A stretch of DNA of 64,000 bases from Helopsaltes ochotensis (GCA_013400155.1 VXBM01001223.1:108587-172586); one strand, 5' to 3'; positions 49,201 to 63,813 are shown, counted from the first letter of the stretch. Notes: generated by a model not told the origin, from the letters alone. A program made the numbers and translations.

Positions 49201-50256
49201 TCTTTGTAGTACATTGGAGTGCATAGCTAACAAAAACGCACAGCGTTCTTTAGGGAATCAAGCCATTATGCCTCTTCAACTGATTGCATTTAATAATTTT
49301 ATGATTCTGATCCATCTTTATGCAAACAGCTGCTCATCTAGAAATGGAAAATCTGTTTCTTAGCAGAGCAACACACATTCATCTCTCTCACTCCCAAGCT
49401 GAGGGCTGTAAGCACCATGTTAGAGCTTATCAGTAGGGGCATCCTTTACTGCAGCTGCTGAAGCTGTGCCAGCACACAAGCTAACTGGACAAGTGAGAAA
49501 CTAGGGAGTTATACTTTTGATTTACTCTGGTGCTAAGTGCACTCATTTTCAAAGCAGAGGTCTGAGATTTCTGTACCCATTTACAGATTTCTTTCTGATT
49601 TACATAGAGACAGGTGCAATAAAAATACATACATTTGCCACGACACAAGGACTATAGGCTAATCCTTCCAGCTCTTTATAGCTCATAGGGCTTTTTGATA
49701 CATTGGAACACAGCTTCAAAGGAATGGTTACAAGTATAATCCACTCTGCTATGAGTTTATTTAGGTGTTAAGGTGATTCTCACCAGATCTAGGAGACATA
49801 AGTTTAAATTGCCTTGGGTTGGAATATGTGTCTCAAGCCACTTACTGTCCAAAATTCTGGTAGAACTCTTCTCAATAAAATAGCATGAAAGGGAAGCACA
49901 AAAGTCCCACAGATTATGTATGTTGAAGCCAACAGCTCATGAGACACTAGCAGAGTCAAGCTAGGAAAGCACTCTGGACACACAAGCTGTGTCACTTAAA
50001 AGAGCAAATTAAGATGAGTATTAGAAGTCCCTCATCACCCTCTATTATTTAAAACAGGGAGTTATTTGCCCTTTGGTCCCACAGTTGTTCAATGTCTCAT
50101 CCTATTTTTACAGAAATAAAAAGAACCCAATCATGACCTAACATTGACCAGAAAGAAAATTTGAAAACAGACATTTCACTTTTCTGCAGCTTTAAATAGT
50201 TACTACAGCTGCAGCTTCTTCCAGCCCTGGCATATCCCAGACCCAGTGGGACTGGC
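46216..50256. other. Unique AT-rich sequence, no gene seen
   Basis: Short T/G-rich words (GGGGTTTT, TTTTGTTGG) cluster at 47650-47725, and small A runs occur. No coding or mobile-element signal was recognised. Confidence 0.4.
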
Positions 50257-50267
50257 TTTTTTTTTTT

Positions 50268-50849
50268 CATTAGCACAGAATTTTATTTACATAAACATTT
50301 AACAGAAAACCATTTAAGTTTTTTAGGCACCAAGGAAATTTTAAATATGTCACTAGTCAGGGCAGTAGCTCTGACTCTGGCGGGAGCTACCTTGGTAACC
50401 CCAGCAGGTGAGCTGCTGAGGTGATATGGTTGCAAGAGACATTCAAGAAGAACCTTTGCCTGTGACGGGATAAACTGATGTCGCAGTCATTGGGCTTTGT
50501 GTTGAATACTTATTAGTTACCTCAGCTGGAGATGTAGCATTGACAGGATTCCATGAGGTTTGGAAGTCCAGGATTTCCATAATCCATTCCACATCCTCAA
50601 ATCCATTTTCTTTTATCTGTGTGTGATGTAGGGAATTTATATTCCCCATACTTTCCTCTCCTCACACAGATTGATCAGCATGTCCCACACATTTTACACT
50701 CACTGGGGTTTCATTTCAAACAGTAATTTCCCACACCAAGATGTCAGAGTCCCAGAAGCCATGAAACAAGTATTCATATAGTAGCTCTTTCACAGTAATT
50801 GAACAGATACTTGTTCTGATTATGTAGAGAATGCGAAGTCCACTTCCCT
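50268..50849 (-). CDS. Candidate terminal exon with 3' UTR, or a retrocopy; unknown protein
   Basis: On the minus strand a strong acceptor (GTCTCTTTTTTTTTCATCAG) precedes base 50849. A frame entered after two bases is open for 46 codons (GSGLRILYIIRTSICSITV, then KELLYEYLFHGFWDSDILVW, EITV) to a TGA at about 50710. About 430 bases later comes AATAAA (plus TTTATT at 50282-50287), and 14 bases beyond it an A11 run (plus T11 at 50257-50267). The same frame reopens downstream for 68 codons. This is either a true last exon plus UTR or a poly(A)-tailed retrocopy. The genomic A run just after the signal favours the latter; the acceptor favours the former. I do not recognise the protein. Confidence 0.35.
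50282..50287 (-). terminator. Poly(A) signal AATAAA (minus strand)
   Basis: GTAAATAAAATTCTGTGC on the minus strand has AATAAA 14 bases before an A11 stretch. This is normal cleavage spacing, whether as a gene end or as the fossil tail of a retrocopy. Confidence 0.5.
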
Positions 50850-53800
50850 CTGATGAAAAAAAAAGAGACATTTTAAATTCCATAAGGTAATATTTTCATG
50901 TGACCCTGCCTGTGCCTCACAAAATGTACAAGGGTATCCAAGACAATGTGCATTTTATATCTATTTGATTTGAACTCAGTTAGGAAAAGAAGAGATATTA
51001 ATCAACTCTGAAGTTTTTGGTGCTCCCCCTTTCAAGGAAACCATTGCTTAGAGCAAAATGCTTTATAAGTCATTGCCTGTATTGAGCTGCATGGGTGGAG
51101 GGAGAATCAGACAACCTGGTGAATTCAGGTTTTTAAATTGAGCGTGAAGATTAGTACTATAAAAGACAAGTTCTATGGATAAAGTTTGACGGGACAGACC
51201 AGACTCAAAATATCCTCGGACACATCCAAGTAATTCATACATTGTGAAAGTAAGTTACATGACTGTACTCAAACCTAACCTTTTCAAATTTCTAAGATAT
51301 TTAAATTTTCTGTCTACCCCTCTCTTCATGATCTTGCCAGGATTTAATTTGTCCAAACAAGAATTTCAAAAGGAAAAAAAAAAACTATAAAACCAAAAAT
51401 GCTAACCTCAAGAAAGTCCTTTTTCTTCTCCTACTCTTTTCCAAATATCTAACTGCAAAAGTGAGCTGAATCTGAATTTCAAATCTTTCTTTTTACTGTC
51501 CATAATGACAAAACTAATACAACATATGTGCAAGAACACCAAACCACACAACTCACAAATCTTTCATGAATGGGAGCAAAGAATGGAAAATAAATTTGTA
51601 AAATAAATAAAATAAGTAACAAGAATTTATTTTAAAATTCCATCTTTGGAAAATAATGTGGTGTTAACAGAGATTACACTCTAGTCCAGAGGTCCTGCAA
51701 AGAGGCAAACAGATTAGGTTTCATTTCATAGCCTGTAGGGATTACTTTTAGCCTTTCTTTTACTAAGATTCCAACCAAACCTAATCCTTTGTTTCCTCTG
51801 AAGGCTTCCATTGGTTTTCATTATTATTTTATCTTATATTTTGTTGCACAGTCTCAGAAAAACCACATTTCTGAACCACAAAAGTTCAGAGCCTTTTTTC
51901 AGTTTTTAGAATTGGTTGTGTCCTGCCTGGTGCAGTGAGTAAAGACCTGACCTCTCCTGACTATAGACCCTCATTGGAGCTGTGGCCTGTGATTGTCCCA
52001 GTACCCATAGCTGAGGCATCGTTCTTGGTTTTCCCCAAAAACACTGCCTAATACAACTCCAAGGCCAGAGGCAGAGGACACAATCCTGGCCATCTTCATG
52101 CACCCTAAGTACATGATAGAACTGCACATCCTTTAACTGCTACGTTGCATTACCATTGCCTCCCTCCACCTTCCCACATCTGCAGGTGGGAATCAGAAGA
52201 AAGTGCTGGCACTAGCAACAAAAGCTTGAAAGAGCAACAAAATAGACCCCTTCTGAAGATTTGTCCCTGGATATGATCTGGCCTTCATTTTTTTAATTAA
52301 TTTGTAACTGCAACACACTGCTTGTATCGAAGCCTTTCACTTCCACCATGAAAACAAACAGCTTGACTTATGTAATTATTAAAGAGATAATATCTTTTGC
52401 TTGCATGAGGGAATTCTACTAGAATAAAATGAGTGAAAAATAATCCTGCTCAAAACCAACAGTTAAGCTGCAGCTAGTGGGAAGAGCTCTTTTGTGGGAA
52501 GAGCTGGCCTTGATTATCTCAGCAAAAAAAGCTATGCATTTCTGCCAAACAAATGTCTGTGTGGCTGCAAACACAGGCATAGAATTTTTTTTCTTGTGTT
52601 GACCATGCAGGAGAAGCAATCTGCCAAGTTGCTTGACAAAAACAATCTACCCTTAACCCATTTAATTATGCCCAAAGCATACTTAAACAGATGGAATCCA
52701 AGGACTGTGGTGTATATGCCCTGGATGCCAGACATGCTCTGACATCTGAAATGAAGTAGCTCAGAAATGGCCCAGATGCAGCCAAGAACTTATATCTGGT
52801 GTAAACCACAGTCAGAGTGAGGGTATCCTATCTCCTTTTCACCCCTGATTTCTGCAGCCGTTCAGCAAAACAGTCAATTCTGTTGTAATATTTGAAAAAC
52901 AAACCCAAATTCACTATGGAAATAATTGCAGTCTGTTCAGTGTTCTTTACTGGCTTTTTTTCCTATATTATGATTTCAAAATGGACATTTCTCACTCTTT
53001 AGGCCATGACAGACATTTTCAGACACCTGTGAATCTGAGAGTAGAGTTATAATATACTTGCAACTAAGAAAGGGTACGATTACACAGGAGACTGAAGATT
53101 ACACTGAAGAGAATGGGAAAGGTCTGGACTTTCACTGAAAAAAAAATTCTTTCCTTCTCCATTCAGAAATTTTTTAAAATTAATTTATGCCACCTGGTAA
53201 CTGTTATTTTTTACCTGTTTCTTTGCCAGTATTTACACAGTAACAAGCAGACACAGGTCAATAACAGGATCAATAAAAAGAATTAAAGTTAAGGATATTA
53301 AAATTGCCATAATTAAATTCCAGACAGAGCTGGGCAGAAAATTGATTCCCTGTCCTGCAAATGTTGAGATGTAAAGCATATTCCTGTCTTGCATCAGGAC
53401 AAAGCCAAGGATTTACTTTATTTATTTTTTTTTACTATTAATATTGAAAAATGGGGGAAACAATCAGAAAAAAAATACAGAGGAAGACAGAAACAGATGA
53501 ACAGAGACAGGCTTTGAAATAGCTGATAGTCTTTTAGATAGGTTACTAAAACTAGATTTCAGGTAAATCTGTGTCCGTTCCTTAGGCTAAATCAGAAAAA
53601 GTACGAATTTAAACCTAGGTCTCACAAATCCCAGCTGAGAGCTTCAACTGTCAAGTTATTTTCCTTTTTTTGAAGGTGAGTCCTTCTTCCTGAACAATAC
53701 TCTGTCAAAACAATACGTTTCCACAGCATCTCATTTAGAAAACAGGCCCTCTCCAATTTGTCACATTTCCAAACAACCATAGTTACAGACTGCATGCTTA

Positions 53801-56800
53801 TTGTCAGGCTCCTGGAATGGCTGCCTGAAGGTACCTCTATGCAAGCCCAGAAATTCTACCTGTCATAAACACAGAGCATTTTATCTTTCCCTCCAAAGAT
53901 GAGTCTTTTTTTTTTTTCCCTAAATGGACACTTGGGAGTGGACATAATTTCTGACAGAATGAAAACTTTACAGAAAATAAGCTATATTGACAGTAGGACA
54001 CTGTTTTTAAAAAAACAAAAACCAATCCTTTACTTGAATTTTTGGCAATGGATTGTTTTCAATTTTTTTGTGATTTTTCTGTCTCTTAGTCCCTACTAAA
54101 GGTTCATTCTCCCTTCAAGGAGCAATAACAACTATGAATATTCCCATTTCCTCTCCTCCTTCCTTCAATCTTCACAGCATGCTTCACCTTTCTCTCAGGC
54201 TACTCAAGTGTTTGGGAAGCTGTGTTGTAAACCAGATGGGAGAAAGTTATCAGACTGGAAAATAAACTGTTGCAAAATGTTTTGTCAATCTACCTCACTC
54301 TTTTCTAAAAAAATTCACAGACAAGTCACTCACTACAAGATGTAAAGCTGAGTAGAAACCAAGAAGTTCTTGTTCACAGTTTCACTGATCTCTGGCCTGA
54401 AGTCTTTTCTTGCTCAGGCTGATCACACACAGACAACTTAAAACTCACATTCAATCCTTCTTGTTCCATGATAACATCACACCAGCAAACCTAGCTTCTC
54501 AGAACTGTGTTGAAGCATAGTGGAATCCTGTGGAAAAAGCAAGCCTGCAGCATTAATGCCACACGCACTGGCATTGACTTGTGTGGTCTGAGCATCAAGC
54601 ATCACTCACATAGAACAGACAAATTAATTATATCCAGTGCATGTAGTAGCATAGCATACAGACTTCAGGTTTTATCACCTTGGAATATATATTATTTTCC
54701 CTTTTCTTTCTATGCATCACTGAAGTAATCCAGTAGTCCCCGTATTTGTCTTTTTTTTTTTCCTTTTAAGTGTGGTTTCTTCATTAGACAACACTTTTTG
54801 TCTAATATTGCCACCCAGTATTAGGAGTTGCTAGACTGAGACCTCCTGAGATGACAACTTATGCACAGGCAGGCTTTTCACAGCTGGAGGAGAAGGGAGA
54901 TATTCAAAGTCTGTAAAGGAACCCTGTAAAACCAAATCTCCCAAATTACTCTTTGAGTATGCTTGGCATTCTGACTCATTAGCATAAATACATATAAAAG
55001 TCTCTTGTTAGCAGGAATGTGAGAAAGTGGACATAAGGGAACAGAAGTGGTACGGCTCATTGAAAGAGCTGTGTCATATAAAATGAGATATTGTTCTGGT
55101 CCTTTGATCTACAGAAGGTTATAGATGCTTCCCCAAAGCTCCTAATGCTGCAAAACTCTCAGTCACTAATAAAGAGCTGGACTGACTTTGTACAGAGTAA
55201 CTCTGTAAATTTCTGAGGCCTTCTGCTGATCCCTGCTTGACTGTGCTCCTCTGTACAGCCTGGAGGACAGCAAGCACAGACACTAACCAACACCTGCATT
55301 CCCATGCACAAGCCTGTGAGGGATACACACCACTACACTAAAATGTTCTCAACTGGGGCGAGTTTTGGGGAGCCATAATAGAGAGAACTCAGCCCAAGAG
55401 AAAGAAAAACAACAAGACTGAAGATCAAGAACTGGGATCAGCAAGTAGATCACTGTTTTGAAAAGTAGCTATTTATTTCCCTTATTCTCCCTTGTTAACT
55501 TAAAACCACGATGCTAGGTGTTGCTCTGAGAACCTAGTGATCTATAAGCATTTATAAAGCAGAGACTTTCTTACTTGTCAAAAGCTGGCTGCATCTATTC
55601 CAACAGAGTCCTAGATAATGACAAGGCCCTGGCTGACAGCCGCCAAACTGAGAAGTGGTAATGCCCAGCAGAAACAAAATGTAAATTATATTGACTGGTG
55701 AGAGGTTGACCTCCGGACATCTTCATGAACCTTCAGCCAATGTGATAAAAACTGACTAAATTGCCAGCACAGTCAGTGTGGGAAGGGGTTAAAAAAGCAC
55801 AACTCACTTGGACCCTTAGCATGTGCAGGAAGACACACACTAGCCTCCAATCCTAATACAAAGCAAAAGAGGAGGAATGGTCTATCTTCATGATTCAAAC
55901 ACCATCCTGAGAAACTCCAGCCAGTGCCTAAATAGTTAACTTAACAATGTGGCTTCACCTCAGCAGACACCTATGTACTCAGCTGTGGTATTTTTAGGGA
56001 AAACACACAAACCCAACTGGAGAGAGCTCTCTCACAATAAAATGACAGTGAAGACAAGACACATAAAAATGATCATGACGTAGTCACTAGAGGTCAGGCA
56101 TGCATATATGGGCATTGGATCAGATGATTATGTGGGTGCTAAAATGACCCAGAAAACAGTGCTAGACTAAATATTTGCTAATGCAGCTCTGCATCTAATT
56201 TTCTTTCCAGATGTCTTGCGGTAGTTTATAGAAGGAAGCCATAAAACAGCACATAAGACACATATATGCAAGTACAGATTTATCATTGTGGGGTTGGTGG
56301 GAGGGTGCTTCACTGAGATTAGCTCCAGCTAATACAACACTTCCATATATCAGAGGGTGCATCATGATGATATGACTCCTTCACTTGCATGAGGGGGGAT
56401 TGTATTTCTCTCCCACAAGTGCTTGTGGCTTTAGTCTTGTGAGCAGAATCTCTTCCAATGAATAGATTTAGTCTATTACAAATACACACATAACCAGAGA
56501 AAGGACCAAGCAAGAGATTTTATATATCTAGATAAATATCATCACAATTTTCTAAGAAAAGAAAACATTTTTTTCTTGTCAATTTTTATGTGTAGAGATG
56601 AAGGGCAGTTTTCTAAATGACGAACTGCTATAGCCTCCTGGAAATCTTCCTGTGTCCCTGTAAACACAGGAAGATTTAACAGAGAAAATTGTAGATTTTC
56701 ATTTTAAAAGGAAATTTATAACTGTTCCCAGAGAAACCATTATGCACCTGTGGAAATGAATTAAGCCAGACCAAGTTTCACCATAAATGTTAAACATACA

Positions 56801-59138
56801 CTCAACTCAAACTATAAAATCATCCCAAAATTGCAGATATTTTCTTGCTGTCATTGCCTAAGATAAAGTTTACTGCTCACTAGAATTCCCCAGCTATTTC
56901 TTTTTCATTTTTAGACAGACAAAACTACATTATCAAAATGCACACACACTGAGTTCTCATTTCAGGACTCTTTGTCTCTTGGAGATGCAGGACACTGTGG
57001 TAATCTATTAAACTGGTTCAATTTTTTTTTTTAACCCTAAAGCTGGTTAAGGTGAACACTTCTGAAAAATTACCATATTTCCAGTAGTTCTGTTTTCTTC
57101 TTCAGTCATTCAGGTGTGCCATATTCAAACAAGCTGAGCACATGGATGAAGAATTCCTTTAAATACAGTCATGTCAATTCAAATCTTTTGTGATGCTACC
57201 CTCTATGCTTGATCTGTAAAAGGACCAAATTTAAATTAAGTAATTGGAAATTTTAATCTTTGCCGTGAATGATGACTGTATTGATCTGGCAGGACAGCTG
57301 AGGAGACAGGGTTTATGAGAGGAGAAGTAAGTCAGAGAGATCATAAAAGTTGGCTTTTCTGAGAGAAAAAAAATTGCACTAATATACAAATGTATATCAC
57401 AGTGTGAAACTGCAGCAGACATCCTGTTTTGTGCCTTTCATAGTCCTCAATATCAAGAACTGTTGTGTTCCAGAATAAACTCCTCTTAATTTACCATTCC
57501 TGGGTTAAAGAAATACCTCCTCAGAATATTTAATGTTATAGTAATCACATCATTAACATAACTGCTCACAATATACCAAAGTTGGGTGACTCAGACATTT
57601 TTAACCTTCTTCTTACTAGTCTTCAGGGAATCATATTAACAATTTTCATTCCAAAACCACTGGTTTCTGTGGTAAAGTGGCAGCCTACAATGCCAATGTT
57701 ACATTCCTAACCTGAGGAGTACCTAGAAAATTGGGTTTTCACAGTCCATATATCCATTCTCAACCAACAAATGCCATCAGGCAGAGTTTGTTGTAAATAG
57801 TTGTGTTACTCATAGCTGTTCCCTCTCACCATTTAGCTTGAAAACAAGAGTAAGTTTTACTATTTGCATTTAGCAACAGATTATGGAACTGCACCATTCC
57901 CTTTTTTTAAATGTGTAATTACTTTCCCCAAACCAAAAGGGAAAAGTGATGTCAGAAGACCAGTCCTCAAGTCAACAGTATGTTGAGATGTGCTCTGTAT
58001 TTAAGAGGATGACTCTATCTGAGCAGATCCCACCTTTGCATTTGCTTTCTCCCACATTGATCCCACTGCCAGTATAGAACCCTTCAGCATGCTGGAGTCA
58101 ACCATTGCTGAAAGAGAGAGAGCTCATTTCCTTCTGGATCTCCACGTATAATCTAATTCCTTAAAATAACCCTTGTATTCCAGATTTCACTCATGGGATT
58201 TATAGCTTTTTCTTTATCATGGGATTTTTTTGTTCTCAGAAGCAGTTCACAGACTGTGCCTAACACTACAGCCTAGAAACTTTCCAAATTGTACTTTGAC
58301 ACAGCAACCCATTCTGAATGCCTGGATGAAGATATTGAAATTTGGTTTTGCAGTTTTTCCAAGCAAATTATACATGTACTCTCTCTGCTGCATACGAAAG
58401 GTTTTTAGAGATGTTGACCTCCACAGCTCCAGTTCAATTCCTGCAGTTCCCCAGCTATTATGGAGCAGAAATGAAGCCATGGTAGTGGCAGAAGTTCAGC
58501 TTCAACACACACCTCTCACTTCGAGCACAAGCCATCTGCAAACAGTGTCACACAGAGCACATTTTGGATTGCTGGGTTGAGGCCATGTTGGAACCCAAGG
58601 GCTGGCACAAAGGACAGGATCTCTCAAGTGTAGCAATAGACTGGAGACAAAAGGAAGGGCTGGCCTGCTGACAGCACTACAGATTATGATATAGTGGTTT
58701 GTTTCTGTTTAAATTGACACTAACATTTAACTGCTGTTACCATGGATTAAAATAACTGCTGAATCTCTCATTTTTGCCTGCTAGCCGTGGTTTTAAGGGC
58801 TACAAGGACAAGGCTAAATCCAAGAAGTGTCACACACATTCTTTACACATACCACATCAGCAGTAGCCATTTATGCAGGGTGGCTTTTATATCTGTATGC
58901 ATAGAAGCTGGTTTTTACTTTGGATTTGAATTCAAGTAAAGGGGAAAAAGAAGGATGAAACAAAGCACTGAGGATTTTTTAGGATAATCTGATAGCCCAT
59001 AACACCTGAAAAGGTGTTCTGCCCACCTCCTTCCTTCAATGTCTAGCTCTCAGTCACAAATTCCTTCATCCCCCCATTCCTCACTGGCTCCTCTTGCCGA
59101 GATGCTTCAATTCATAAGCCAGAAAACTGGCTCAGGAA
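50850..59138. other. Unique AT-rich sequence, no supported gene
   Basis: No repeat families were recognised. A plus-strand 116-codon frame at 58230-58580 and a minus-strand 73-codon frame at 51906-52127 have no splice context or familiar sequence. A good plus-strand acceptor at about 53209-53230 (ACCTGTTTCTTTGCCAG) leads nowhere. Confidence 0.4.
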
Positions 59139-59139
59139 N

Positions 59140-59191
<52 letters not shown>
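59139..59191. repeat. Poly-A tract beginning with one ambiguous base
   Basis: An N at 59139 is followed by 52 A. No poly(A) signal lies upstream on the plus strand. As with 9239-9327, an N inside or beside a very long homopolymer suggests a closed assembly gap. Confidence 0.93.
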
Positions 59192-59193
<2 letters not shown>

Positions 59194-61038
59194 ACAGATA
59201 GGTTTATTCCAGGTAAACAAATTGATTCATCTCCATAAGAGGTCAAATGCCACTAATGCCAATGCAAATCTCAGTGTATGCTTGACTTGGGAATTAGCTA
59301 ACATTGTTTCAGCTTTAAGGTTAGCTTCATCTTAAAGAAATGCCAGCATATTTGGCTAGCTTAAAGATCAAATGCAAGATCTATGCAAGGATTTCCATTC
59401 ATGGCTGCCTGGGATATGCATCTCCATCCCTGAATCAGGCTGTGGGATCACCACTTCCTCAGGATTTCTTCAAGGCTGCCATGAAATTCATAGTTTGTAT
59501 CTTGCTACATAACCCCAGAAAGCTTTCTGATATGAAAGTTTTCATATCCTACTGCAGCACTGTTAACAGCAGGCTAAGCCACACAGAAATACTTCCACAT
59601 GAAAACAGTGGAGGAAAAACTGAAAGATATTCAACCTTCAATTTGTTTCTCTCTTTACTGCTAGGGTAAATCACTTCACTGGGTAAAAATTTCACTCAGC
59701 TGACAGCACCAAACAAGACTGCAGACCCAGGTCAAAAACACCATTAAACTTAAGCAATTTTATTTTGTCTATGGTAAAGATAGATTTTCAGTTAATTTTG
59801 CAAGAGAAATATAAGCTTAAGTGCATGATTGCATTAATACCCTATTTTCACATGGCCCCATAACAAGGCACCACAAGATTTGTAAGTTTTATGCAGACAG
59901 AAAGAGCTCATTCTTAAACTGAAATATTGAGACTATCTCCTGAATGGTTAACAAGACAGAGATACACACCAGACAGCATATGGAAGAGAAGTGTACTCAG
60001 CCAGAAATTAGAGCACAACACTACTAATTCAACAAAAAACTTTCTGTCTCTCTGCAGAGCCTGTGATGGTTAAAAGCATCATGTCATCAAACTTCAAAAT
60101 AACTATATTGTGCAAAATTTCTTTTTCATCAGTACTTAGTTTTTCTTCAATAAAATACTGAAACTTTAACTAAAAAAGAAAAACAAGCAAAAAACTCTCA
60201 GTCTCCCAGTATCTTGGTGTTGGTCTTATCTGCCAAAGAACCTTTCCCTCAGAGAAGGACGACTCAGATCTTCTTAATCACTTCCCATGTGTACTGGCAA
60301 ATTTTCATTTTTATTTTTTCTCTACACAAAAGACATTAACATTTTCATAAAGAAATCTTTAAAAAATCATATTGTATTTTGTTAATAACTAACCATTAGA
60401 CTCCACAGAAAGAAAAGGTACATAATGCTCTGATTTATTCTATAAATTTCATGTCAATCTGTGACATTGCATTACATCTTTGTATGACATCTGCATAAGT
60501 TTTGCTTTCCAGGGGAGAGCTGTAGATATTTCCTTTCATTTGGTAATGTTGCTCCCATCTCATTTATACTAAACTTCATCCATATGTTGTCAGAGAGATG
60601 TGGGATGACTGCTCTACTCCACTGTATATAATGCTAATAGGATGAGAGCGTTGAAGGCAGCATGGTATCAGTGGATATATTATCAATGGTTTACTTCCTA
60701 GAGAAGGGAAGAACAATTTAAATATAGGAACTGAATTCTATTTACACAATCCATAGTCAATTTAAGCTGCTATAAATCAGCTCAGCTACAGAAAAGTGCT
60801 GCTTGTCACATAGTCATGGCTCCTTCTCCCTGCCTTCTCCTTCTGCCAGTCCTAGTGTTCATCTAGCAAATCACATCAGGGAACAAATCCAGCAGAAAAC
60901 TATTTTTTCTTTCTCCAAAGCTGAGTTTTCATTCAGATAAACTCCCTACTTCAGCTCATTCATGGCTGCATAAACAGCAGCAACGGCATGAGGGAGGCAG
61001 TACAAACAACTCATGGTGTAAGACAGAGTGGGACTCAC
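59192..61038. other. Unique sequence, no supported gene
   Basis: A 109-codon plus-strand open frame at 59340-59669 is not recognised and has no splice boundaries. AT-rich elsewhere. Confidence 0.4.
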
Positions 61039-61085
61039 CCTTTTAGCAGCAACAGCCGTTTATCCTGCTTAAGTTCATCATGGAC
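61039..61085 (-). CDS. Very weak candidate 47-bp exon
   Basis: On the minus strand, GTGCTACAG|GTC... and ...AAAAGG|GTGAGTCC enclose 47 bases that read VHDELKQDKRLLLLK in phase 0. The donor is good and the acceptor pyrimidine tract is weak. Such short open pairs are expected by chance in 64 kb. Listed for checking only. Confidence 0.18.
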
Positions 61086-63813
61086 CTGTAGCACTAGTTA
61101 AATGGTGCCAGTCACAATATGGATTATCTAACTTCCCTGCATATTACTTTCTCAAGTCAATTAGTGGCCAATTCCAGCTAAGCCAATGTAAGCCATTCTT
61201 AACATGGAGCGAAAAAAGCTGTTTGAGTAACTCATACTGTTCATTCACACTGTGCATACATACACAGATGCAGAGGCAGCAACAGCAACCTCTACATGAT
61301 CCTATTAGAAATTCTAGACAGTAATAAGACCAGCCTCTGTTGAGAAAATTCTGTGATATTGTAAAAATCATTCAGTTCAACTCTGTTGAAGTTTTACATA
61401 GCCTTTAGAAAAAAAAAAAACCTAACTTAGTAGATGTCAAAAGCCTTAGCAGCAAGCCAAAGATCATAAAAAATGGACAAATAACTCTCAGGCTGGCTAG
61501 TCTTTCTATCCACTATTCTCAACATGTAATGAGTTAAACACTCTGAGACATCCCAGTCTAGATTGCCCAGGGTCTGCCCTTTCCTCAGAGAACTGTGAGT
61601 CACCCCGACTGAGAGTTCTGCTTCACAGAAGTCTATAATTCCAAGATTTCAATAAACGTTCATGGAGTCTAGTTGTTTTTCATTATTTTCCACAATATTC
61701 TGCATATATGATTTTAAATTGCCCAATGTGGTGAGAGATCAAGTACTAACCCAAAGCTGGGATTTTGGAATCCAAAGATTTCTGGTCAGCAGATACTTTG
61801 GCTGCACTGATCAGAGTTGAGCAGACCCTGAGCAGGTTTTCAAAATGCTCTCAGGAAAGCACAGACACATTTTTTCATTCTTGTTTCTGATTGTTCCAAT
61901 GCTACCTCCAGTCTTTAGGCATCTATTTGTCCTGAAGTTTTCAGAAATACAGAGTATCTACAGAGCAATACAGTTGGTATGAAAACATTAATATACCAAA
62001 ACCCAGAATGTAGTATCCACACTTCAGCTCTCAGTGTAGTGGTTCACTTGCATTTTGGGAGAGTGCCAGAAGATGCGGGCCACAGACCTACATGAGCACA
62101 AGAGGAATTTTGTGCATCAATAAAGTAGCACCACATTTTCCTACCATACTTACCCATACAGGCTACCTGATCTTTTGTTAGAACTAACTGTGCTGAACAT
62201 CCCTAATTAATGGTTAGCCATCTCCTGTGTATGTAGGGCTTGACTGAAATGCTCAGGACCCATGCTTTGGTTGGCTCCACTCTTATCTTACTTGAAGCTG
62301 ATAAAAAGAGTGTGTCTACCCTTACTGCCATTCCCCACAAATCCCTGAGCAGAAGCAATCACTCTCTGGCAGATTCTGTCAACAACAAACAGCAGCACTT
62401 TTCTGCAGTGTCACACCAATCTCACCTCTGGTGCAGTCAGGCCACAGCAGCATCTGAGCAGTTTTCTCTGTCCTCATTCCTATGCATGCCTTGATGGTGA
62501 GGCTATAGGGAGAAGGAAGAAACAAGGTATCAAAAGCAAGAAATGTTTCCCAACTGCTTTACAGTTCTCCCAGGTTGTTAGCTCTTGCAGTTACAGGAGT
62601 GACTTCTGATCTTAAGCAAATTGCACAGGGTGTGAAAATTGATCAATATTTCTTCACCAGCAGCTGCATTTTGAATGCTACCTCTAGTATAAGGCTGGGA
62701 ATTTGGTACCCAAAATCTCTCCAAGAGAACTAAGTTGACACCGCATTTTAATAAAAAGAATTGCTATACGATGTTCCTGTGTTTACTTATCTCTATAAGT
62801 TTTTCCTGCCTTCCATATATGAAAAGCAAAAACAAGAATCTAAATAGTAAATGACAGCACTTAAGCACCTGAATATTGTAACTTGAAGTGATACTACCAG
62901 TTAGACATAACTGAAAATTAATATTTTTCCTAATGTACTAGCAAAGAAACCCTAGAACAAATGTAACTCCAGCTATTCTTTTTAAAGTCAAAATACTAGC
63001 ACTATTATCCAGTTCGAGAACTCAAATGAAAACAAGAGTTGTTCAAATTGTAAGTATTTTCCAAAAGTTAATATTTTCAAATGTGGATAATATATAAATT
63101 TTCTGAATACATGCAAAAATGACATCTCTTTTATTTGTGTGAAGCATTGTATAGTTGTAATTCAGAACAGTATCTGTTGATATGACGGTTCTTTAAAATA
63201 TGATGGGTTTTAAGCAAGCACCTAAATTTTAACATTTATTTTAGAAATCCTTGTCAATCACAGCAGGTAGAGGTGGACAGCATAATGGTGAGAGTAATCT
63301 GTCTCTTCAAAGTTGCTACTATTTAAGACAGGAAAACCAAAACCCCTTCCTGAATTAACATGTTGTGATTTTTATCCTAACACGCTTTCTGTGAAACATC
63401 TTACCCACAAATGTTAGGATAAAAGTTCTGGTGCTTTAGCTGAATTGCACACAAATGTACATCACAGACTCCCAATTCTAAAAGGACTGGTACTTCCACA
63501 CAAGTCTGGAACAAGAATATAGCTTTGTCTAAATCTGTTTAAGTTAGTAACAAATATAAAGCACACCATGAAACAAGATACCATGAAGCTAAAGTGTTAG
63601 CCTGTATCTACAAGAAAATGATTGAGCTTAGAAAAATTTGAGCCAATAATTGTAGAGCATTGAAAATGCCTTATCCCCTGAGATTGAGGTAGCCCTGCAG
63701 AGCAGTTCCTGTAAGCATTCCCTGCAGAAACAGCCATTTTAATTCTTCAGCAATGCTCTTGTGTCCTTTTGTTGAAGACTAGTGTACCCACAGGAGACAG
63801 GAAAGAGTGTACC
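61086..63813. other. Unique sequence, no supported gene
   Basis: An isolated AATAAA at about 61651 (TTTCAATAAACGTTCATGG) is followed by a T/GT-rich stretch (TAGTTGTTTTTCATT), the layout of a poly(A) site, but no gene leads to it. A strong minus-strand acceptor at about 61253 opens a 34-codon frame without a clear donor. Confidence 0.4.
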
